Assembly: GCF_017876095.1 (NCBI RefSeq)
Contig: NZ_JAGINM010000020.1
Coordinates: 1-64,000 of the forward strand
DNA length: 64,000 nt
Reading direction: 5' to 3'
Origin: Azospirillum agricola
Lineage (GTDB): Bacteria > Pseudomonadota > Alphaproteobacteria > Azospirillales > Azospirillaceae
A program made the translations under genes and the position numbers. Positions 58,850 to 64,000 of this stretch are shown here, piece by piece. The notes beneath the pieces are model-generated. The model had not been told where the DNA came from. It did no database searches and saw nothing but the letters and a program-made list of their open reading frames with translations. Positions within the stretch are counted from its first letter, which is position 1. The number at the start of each line of letters is the position of its first letter.

Positions 58850-61128
58850 GGCGCGCGGAACGTCACGATTCGCGCCACCGCGCCCGGCAGGGCCAGCAGA
58901 ACCTGTCCCATGCGCGGAACCACCCGTGTCAGGAAGAAGAACAGCCCGCCGAAGAAGGTCGGCGCCCGTTCCCGCTTGCGGTCGAGGAAATCGTCCCAGC
59001 CGACGCTGTTGCCGAAGACGAAGCGCGCCATCTCGACGATATCCTGGCGGTCGCGCGGCGCGAAGCCGGCGCCGACGGACAGCCCGCCGCCGCGCGACTC
59101 CAGCCGGTGGATGCGCACGCCGGTGGTGGTCGCCGCCTCCGTCTCGGTCGCGGTGATGGTCAGGACCGGGTTTTCCGGCCGCGACAGATGCTCGCGCCAC
59201 TGCGGCGCCACCTCCAGCCCGACGCCGCCGGCCGACACGTCGGCCACCGTCACGTCGAGGCTGCTGCCGTCGGCGAAGGCCAGAACCGCCGCGCGGTCGA
59301 CGGTGAAGCGCTCCTGCCGGCGCACGCGCTTGCGCTCGTACACCACGGCCAGCCCGCCCAGCGCCAGCACGAAGCTCAGCAGGTTCCACACCGCGACCGG
59401 CACGATGGCGGCGCGGTGCTCGGGGAAGATGGCGTAGCGCCACGCGCAGGCCGCCAGCCCGAGCCCGAGCAGGAAGGTGACGACGATGAAGGGGGTGGCG
59501 AGCGGCGAGAAGCCGTCCTCGTCCACCGACTGGCCCTTGGCCGTCACCTTGAACACCGGGTTGCGCGGCCGGATGATCGTCGCCAGCGCCGCGCGCGAGA
59601 CGTGGAAGCTCTGGAGATACTCGTAGAGTTCCGAGAACAGCGGCCAGCGCATCCGCCCGTGCAGGAACTGCGACAGGAAGGCGGCGGCGAAGACGTGCGG
59701 GATGACGAAGCAGGCGAAGTCGGGCAGGTTGATCCGGTAGATCTCCAGGCCGAACAGCGCGTAGCACAGCGGCGACAGCAGGAAGATCGGCCGCCAGAAC
59801 CAGAAGAACCAGTAGAGCATGGTGCTGAGGTAGCACAGGCGCTGCGGCACGGTCAGGCCGCGCTTGAACAGCGGGTTCTTCAGCAGGAAGAGCTGGATCA
59901 TGCCCTGGGTCCAGCGCGAGCGCTGGACGATGAAGCTGTCGAAGGTTTCCGGTTGCAGCCCGGCGATCAGCGGTCGCGGCAGGTAGACGCTGCGCCAGCC
60001 GCGCGAATGCAGTTCCAGCGCGGTCTCGCAATCCTCGGTGATGGTGTCGCCGGCGAAGCCGCCGACCTCCTCCAGCGCCGCGCGGCGCAGCACGGCGGCC
60101 GAGCCGCAGAAGAAGGCGCCGTTCCAGCGGTCGAGCCCCGGCTGGATCGAGTAGTAGAACATCTCGTTCTCGCTCGGCATCCGCTCGAAGGTGCCGAGGT
60201 TGTATTCCACCGGGTCCGGGTTGACGAAGAAATGCGGGGTCTGGACCAGGAACAGGCCGGAATCCTGCTGGAAGAAGCCGACCGTCGCCTGGAGGATGCC
60301 GACCGTCGGCACATGGTCGGCGTCGAGGATCAGCACGAGGTCGCCGCCGGTCTGCGCGAAGGCGTGGTTGATGTTGCCGGCCTTGGCGTGCTCGTTGCGG
60401 GCGCGGGTCATGTAGGTGACCTGCAAGCGTTCGCACAGCGCGGTCAGCGTGGCGCGCCGCTCGCTCGCGGCGGCGGCGGCCTCTGGGTTGGCCTGGTTGA
60501 TCTTCTGATCGGTGCCGCCGTCGTCCAGCAGATAGACCCGCAGCTTGTCCTTCGGATAGTCGATGGAGACGGCGGCGGCCAGCGTCGTCTCCAGCAGCTC
60601 CGCATCCTCGTTGTAGGAGGGGATGTAGACGTCGACGCTGGGCCAGAAGGCCGGATCGCCGGTCGGCTCCGCCGGCTCGCGCTTCAGCGGGTCGATGATG
60701 ACGAACAGCGAGGTCAGGAACAGGACGAAGGACAGCGCCTCGGCCGCGAACAGGGTCACGCCGGGGATGAAATTCACCAGATCCTCGACCGGCGGCATCG
60801 TGCCGGTCAGCCGCCAGAAGAAATAGCGGAAGGTGACGAAGGCGAGCAGCAGCACGGTCAGCGTGCGCGCGTGCCAGAATTTCGGCGCGAACCGGCCGAG
60901 CACGAAGGCGGCGGCGACGACGCCGGCCGAAATCGCGGCGCTGGCCACGCGCCCGACCGGCAAGGCGGCCAAAGCAAGAAACAATCCTGCCGAAAGCAAC
61001 AAGAGAACCCACAACAGCAACCCCCGAAGGGTGAACCGGCGTGGGCGCGGGTTTGGCTGACGTTTTGCTTGTTGCGCCTTATTGTTCAGGGATCGAACAA
61101 CACTCTGCGCGCCGGGGTTGGATGCCAT
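58846..61128 (-). CDS. bcsA: Cellulose synthase catalytic subunit BcsA (c-di-GMP-activated)
   Basis: 760-residue inner-membrane GT2 enzyme that polymerises UDP-glucose into beta-1,4-glucan. Membrane helices flank the catalytic domain: DDG at 202-204, DAD at 269-271, TED at 364-366 and QRSRW at 402-406. A C-terminal PilZ domain has RRQER (about 578-582) and DVSAGGVGL, the RxxxR and DxSxxG c-di-GMP-binding pattern. All catalytic and effector motifs look intact. The ATG at 61128 has no Shine-Dalgarno; it lies inside an out-of-frame leader ORF with a strong one. First gene of bcsA-B-Z-TPR-N. Confidence 0.95.
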   Translation of the reverse strand: MASNPGAQSVVRSLNNKAQQAKRQPNPRPRRFTLRGLLLWVLLLLSAGLFLALAALPVGRVASAAISAGVVAAAFVLGRFAPKFWHARTLTVLLLAFVTFRYFFWRLTGTMPPVEDLVNFIPGVTLFAAEALSFVLFLTSLFVIIDPLKREPAEPTGDPAFWPSVDVYIPSYNEDAELLETTLAAAVSIDYPKDKLRVYLLDDGGTDQKINQANPEAAAAASERRATLTALCERLQVTYMTRARNEHAKAGNINHAFAQTGGDLVLILDADHVPTVGILQATVGFFQQDSGLFLVQTPHFFVNPDPVEYNLGTFERMPSENEMFYYSIQPGLDRWNGAFFCGSAAVLRRAALEEVGGFAGDTITEDCETALELHSRGWRSVYLPRPLIAGLQPETFDSFIVQRSRWTQGMIQLFLLKNPLFKRGLTVPQRLCYLSTMLYWFFWFWRPIFLLSPLCYALFGLEIYRINLPDFACFVIPHVFAAAFLSQFLHGRMRWPLFSELYEYLQSFHVSRAALATIIRPRNPVFKVTAKGQSVDEDGFSPLATPFIVVTFLLGLGLAACAWRYAIFPEHRAAIVPVAVWNLLSFVLALGGLAVVYERKRVRRQERFTVDRAAVLAFADGSSLDVTVADVSAGGVGLEVAPQWREHLSRPENPVLTITATETEAATTTGVRIHRLESRGGGLSVGAGFAPRDRQDIVEMARFVFGNSVGWDDFLDRKRERAPTFFGGLFFFLTRVVPRMGQVLLALPGAVARIVTFRAP

Positions 61129-61156
61129 ACAAGTCCGCGGATTTTTCGGTTGCCAT
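61079..61156 (-). CDS. 25-codon leader ORF overlapping the bcsA start
   Basis: ATG at 61156 preceded by AAGGAGGGGG at ideal distance (spacing about 8). It codes MATEKSADLYGIQPRRAE, then CCSIPEQ and TAA at 61079-61081. The bcsA ATG at 61128 lies inside it, one frame over. In the bcsA frame no start codon exists upstream before a stop. This looks like translational coupling or a regulatory leader; that it is translated is inference. Confidence 0.5.
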   Translation of the reverse strand: MATEKSADLYGIQPRRAECCSIPEQ

Positions 61157-61906
61157 GATAGACACCCCCTCCTTATGGCTCAAGCATGGTTACAATTCGT
61201 TACGGCGCCGCGACGTTTCCCCCCAATGTCGAGAAAAGGGCCGCCCTGTCGGCGCATGGGCGGCGGCGGACCGAAGAGACGGCGTGGGCAATCCGGCGCC
61301 GGGCACTCCCAGCACGCTGACCGGCGCAGGATTGGACGGCGATGTTATGATGGCCTTCTCCTGTCCTTGATCTTTGGAACGATTCTCAAACTCTAATGTT
61401 TGTAATTTTACCCCGGCAACAGAGCAATCGGCCGGAATTTCCCACCCTTCGACAGGCCCGGCCCCGCAACCCTCTCCGCTCTTTCAGGCGGCGCGACGCT
61501 GTTGCGATCCGTGCGGACGGGTGATCCGGATCGATCGGCGATTTATGCTTCGAAATCGAACCATTCGGGAAAACCCCACTCCCGATGGTTTCATCCCGAC
61601 ACGCCTGCGTGGCTCTTCCAAAGCGCAGCGGACAAATCCGAGCGTGCCGGATCATAGTTCGGCGCTATGCCCGTCCGGCCTCGGCGCGCTCCCCAGCAGG
61701 GCAAGCCGTCCAGCATCCCGGACCCATAGGCGGTCCCCTGCATGCCCGGCGCTTTCCCCGCCCGGCCGGCGGCCCGCCCGCTCACACCACCCGCCGCTCA
61801 GGGGCGGGCCAGACACCATCACGCTCCGGCGCCGCCGAGTCGCCGCACGGCCTGAGGGAGGCCGCGCGACGGCTTGCGCCCGGCTTCACATCGGGGGGAC
61901 AGGACC
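61157..61906. other. 750-bp divergent intergenic region of the bcs operon and LuxR gene
   Basis: It should hold the promoters of bcsA and of the regulator. GGAGGGGG at 61165-61172 is the leader-ORF ribosome-binding site. Open frames have Pro/Arg/Ser-rich translations and I reject them. No clear binding-site repeat was found, but the stretch around 61370-61420 (AACGATTCTCAAACTCTAATG) is locally AT-rich and promoter-like. Confidence 0.45.
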
Positions 61907-62701
61907 ATGACGGATCGCATTCGCGTGATCATCCACAACCAAAGCCGGCTGTTGCGGGAATCGATGCTGAACATCCTGGACGACGCCTTCGAGGTCATCG
62001 ACCCGCTCGACCGGCTGGGCGGGGCGGCGAACGGCGGCACGCGCCTGGACGAGCACGGGATCGGCGGGACCGGCGGCGGGGTCCGGCACGGGGATGACGG
62101 GCGCGGAGACGACGGTCATGGAGACGACGGTCATGGAGACGATGGGCGGCCGCCCGACATCGTGCTGTTCGACCTGCCTTCGCTGAAGGTGGACGCCTGG
62201 AACTTCCGGTCCTGGTACGGCGACCGGGCGCGGCTCGCCATGATCGCCGACGAATTCTCGCCCCACTGCATGCGGGTGGCGCTGCGCTTCGGGGTGCGCG
62301 GCTATCTGCTGAACCGCATGTCCTCGACCGCCTTCATGCTGGCGCTGCGCCTGATCCACGAGGGAGAGCCGGTCTTTCCCGAGGAAAGCCTGGATCATTT
62401 CTCCCCCACGCCGGTCCGCAAGCCGGCCGACGAAGCCGGCCTGCCGGTCCAGGAGACCGAGCTGTTCGGCTATCCCGGCCTCTACCCGCGCCACGCCCGC
62501 ATCCTGAAGCTCATCATGGACGGGCACAGCAACAAGGAGATCGCCCGCGAGCTGGATCTGACCGAGGATCTGGTCAAGCTGCACGTCCGCCACATCATGC
62601 AGACCATCAACGTGCGCAACCGCACCCAGGCGGCCCTGTGGGCGGCGCAGAGCGGGATCATCCAGGACATGGAGTATTTCGTCGAGCGGTTCGGCTCGTA
62701 A
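61907..62701 (+). CDS. LuxR-family regulator with degenerate receiver
   Basis: 264 residues. ATG at 61907 after GGGGGACAGG. The N-terminus IRVIIHNQSRLLRESMLNIL resembles a NarL-type receiver, but the acidic pair is replaced by HNQ and the late Lys by Asn (RGYLLNRMSS); an Asp in the phospho-acceptor position (DIVLFDLPS) remains. A low-complexity insert of about 20 residues (GDDGRGDDGHGDDGHGDD) splits the receiver. The C-terminal HTH is LYPRHARILKLIMDGHSNKEIARELDLTEDLVKLHVRHI in outline, a normal GerE/LuxR domain. It is divergent from the bcs operon and is a candidate regulator of it. Confidence 0.85.
   Translation: MTDRIRVIIHNQSRLLRESMLNILDDAFEVIDPLDRLGGAANGGTRLDEHGIGGTGGGVRHGDDGRGDDGHGDDGHGDDGRPPDIVLFDLPSLKVDAWNFRSWYGDRARLAMIADEFSPHCMRVALRFGVRGYLLNRMSSTAFMLALRLIHEGEPVFPEESLDHFSPTPVRKPADEAGLPVQETELFGYPGLYPRHARILKLIMDGHSNKEIARELDLTEDLVKLHVRHIMQTINVRNRTQAALWAAQSGIIQDMEYFVERFGS
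62096..62140 (+). repeat. Tandem 15-bp repeat inside the LuxR gene
   Basis: Two exact units GACGGTCATGGAGAC (62111-62140) preceded by a diverged one (GACGGGCGCGGAGAC) encode DGHGD units. Its 15-bp period is a multiple of 3, so copy changes keep the frame. Confidence 0.85.
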
Positions 62702-62849
62702 AGCCTTTCCGGCGGCCTGGGCTCCGCGACCCTGCCCTGCGCGGGATCCGGGGCCGGGGAGCGTGACGGGAGGCGCGTTTGCCGCCATGGTGCGGGGTGG
62801 GCGGATCGTCGCCCGTCCCCGCAACCGTTTCCGGTCCCGCCCGTTCCCG

Positions 62850-63752
62850 ATGTCGTCCCCCATGCCGTCCCTGGCCCTTCTGTCCGACGCCTTCGCCGTG
62901 ATCGCGCCGGTGTTCCTGGTGGCCGCGATCGGCTATGGCTGGAACCGGGCGAAGCTGCCCTACGACAGCGCCTTCATCACCACCTTCGCCATCAACGTGT
63001 CGTCGCCCTGCCTGGTCTTCTCGGCGCTGACCCGCCTGCATCTGGGCGGCGACGTGATGGCCGAGATGGCGGTGGCGGCGACCGCCTGCATGGGGCTGGC
63101 CGGGCTGCTGTCCATCCCGGTGATGCTGGCGGCGCGGCTGCCGCTGCGGGTCTATCTGCCCGCCATGGCCTTCCCCAACGCCGGCAACCTCGGCCTGCCG
63201 GTCTGCCTGTTCGCCTTCGGCGAGGAGGGGTTGAGCCTCGGCGTGCTGTTCTTCGCGGTGATGTCGGTGTCGCAGTTCACGCTGGGGCCGGCGCTGGCCG
63301 CCGGACGCTTCGATCTGGGCCAGATGATCCGCACCCCGTCGATCTACGCGGTAGCGCTGGCGGTGGCGGTCCAGCTGAGCGGCCTCGCCCTGCCCCAGTG
63401 GATTTCCAACACCACCACCCTGCTCGGCAACTGCGCGGTGCCGCTGATGCTGCTGGCGCTGGGCGTCGCCCTGTCCAAGCTGAAGCTGTCGGGGGCGGCG
63501 CGGGCGCTGTCGATGTCGGCGCTGCGGCTGGGGCTGGGCTTCGGCGTCGGGCTGCTGGTGGTGTCGGCGATGGGGCTGACCGGGACGATGCGCGGCGTCG
63601 TGCTGCTGCAAAGCGCGATGCCGGTCGCCGTCTTCAACTATCTGTGGGCGCTGCGCTACGACAACCGGCCGGAGGACGTGGCCGGCATGGTGCTGGGCTC
63701 GACGGCGCTGGGCTTCGTCGGGCTGCCGGCGCTGCTGATGATGGTGATGTGA
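62850..63752 (+). CDS. Auxin efflux carrier (AEC) family permease
   Basis: 300-residue integral membrane protein with about ten hydrophobic helices: VIAPVFLVAAIGYGWNRAKL, INVSSPCLVFSAL, AFPNAGNLGLPVCLFAFGEEGL (the family's conserved N-P-x-x-x-G-x-P type segment) and RGVVLLQSAMPVAVFNYL. AEC proteins move small organic anions or act as carboxylate permeases in bacteria; the substrate is unknown. The start is set at 62850 (or 62862) because the longer frame to 62763 is Arg-rich and unlike the family. It is 149 bp after the regulator and 24 bp before an OsmC gene. Confidence 0.85.
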   Translation: MSSPMPSLALLSDAFAVIAPVFLVAAIGYGWNRAKLPYDSAFITTFAINVSSPCLVFSALTRLHLGGDVMAEMAVAATACMGLAGLLSIPVMLAARLPLRVYLPAMAFPNAGNLGLPVCLFAFGEEGLSLGVLFFAVMSVSQFTLGPALAAGRFDLGQMIRTPSIYAVALAVAVQLSGLALPQWISNTTTLLGNCAVPLMLLALGVALSKLKLSGAARALSMSALRLGLGFGVGLLVVSAMGLTGTMRGVVLLQSAMPVAVFNYLWALRYDNRPEDVAGMVLGSTALGFVGLPALLMMVM

Positions 63753-63775
63753 AGCAACCGGAGGAGAAGCACGCG

Positions 63776-64000
63776 ATGGCGCACAAGCAGCACCGCTACG
63801 GGGTCCGGCTCGACTGGACGGGCAATCTGGGAACCGGCACGTCGTCGTACCGGGGCTACAGCCGCGACCACAGCCTGAGCGCGCCGGGCAAGAGCGTGGC
63901 GATCCCCGGCAGCTCCGACCCGGCCTTCCGTGGCGACCCCGCCCGCTGGAACCCGGAGGAATCGCTGGTCGGGGCGCTCGCCGCCTGCCACCATCTCTGG
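63776..64000 (+). CDS. OsmC-family protein (partial, cut by window end)
   Basis: The first 75 residues are visible: MAHKQHRYGVRLDWTGNLGTGTSSYRGYSRDH, then AIPGSSDPAFRGDPARWNPEESLVGALAACHHLW in outline. The first redox Cys lies in ESLVGALAACHHLW, the OsmC/YhfA position; the second Cys would be beyond the window. OsmC proteins reduce organic hydroperoxides. GGAGGAG precedes the ATG by about 10 nt. Confidence 0.9.
   Translation, partial: MAHKQHRYGVRLDWTGNLGTGTSSYRGYSRDHSLSAPGKSVAIPGSSDPAFRGDPARWNPEESLVGALAACHHLW

Noticed and set aside
61041-61370. Forward frame near the bcsA start containing LKHGYNS, similar to KHGYNSI of the protein at 1771-2103
   Set aside because: The DNA match is about 15 bases (AAGCATGGxTACAAxTC) and the remaining translation is low-complexity; probably coincidence.

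Overview
The window is chromosomal-type DNA of a very GC-rich alphaproteobacterium. The closest fit is Rhodospirillales/Azospirillaceae (Azospirillum-like), judging from the codon bias, RpoH, the three-component biotin transporter, DUF6476 and DUF5985 proteins, a c-di-GMP-controlled cellulose operon and very large cytosolic hybrid kinases. This is an inference from gene content, not a database match. No rRNA and no CRISPR array were seen. Two tRNA genes are present (Glu-CTC and Phe-GAA).

Left part, 1-35.6 kb. A decayed transposase and several orphan small genes (including one that may be RebB-related) lead into an AhpD-like protein. Next is a biotin-uptake operon, bioM-bioN-bioY, followed by an acyl-CoA ligase, a thiolase and an MFS exporter. 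A reverse-strand block follows: an HTH protein, two DUF5985-like membrane proteins, a REC-PAS-kinase-REC protein and a ~1950-residue poly-HAMP hybrid kinase whose gene carries seven near-identical 276-bp repeats. Then come a methyltransferase, msrPQ (periplasmic methionine sulfoxide repair), a dienelactone hydrolase-like gene, rpoH, rluD, a DUF6476 gene, threonine aldolase, tRNA-Glu, and a ligase/thiolase pair divergent from a PAS-LuxR regulator. A type I secretion pair (ABC + HlyD) is divergent from a small RTX protein, which is followed by a glycosyltransferase.

Genomic island, about 35,936-52,632 (16.7 kb). A reverse-strand tRNA-Phe lies at the right end with a tyrosine integrase beside it, and a 46-bp copy of the tRNA 3' end (three mismatches) marks the left end. 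Both ends carry GTGCTAG repeats that look like integrase arm sites. The backbone has DUF3768, DUF6641-like and DUF6626-like genes, orphan genes, a second compact tyrosine recombinase and a long structured non-coding stretch. The cargo is a tight four-gene operon: SNF2-type helicase, DUF4391-like protein, type III-like Mod methyltransferase and type III-like Res helicase-nuclease. It is a probable anti-phage restriction-modification system with two extra components. The backbone, but not the cargo, is dotted with a near-palindrome, consensus TTCACTNNNAGTGAA, inside and between genes.

Right part, 52.6-64 kb. A reverse-strand cellulose operon (bcsA-bcsB-bcsZ-TPR protein-BcsN-like lipoprotein) has overlapping stops and starts between its first four genes; the bcsA start is overlapped out of frame by a 25-codon leader ORF that carries the only strong ribosome-binding site. 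Rightward of it lie a LuxR-type regulator with a degenerate receiver, an auxin-efflux-carrier family permease and the start of an OsmC-family gene cut by the window end.
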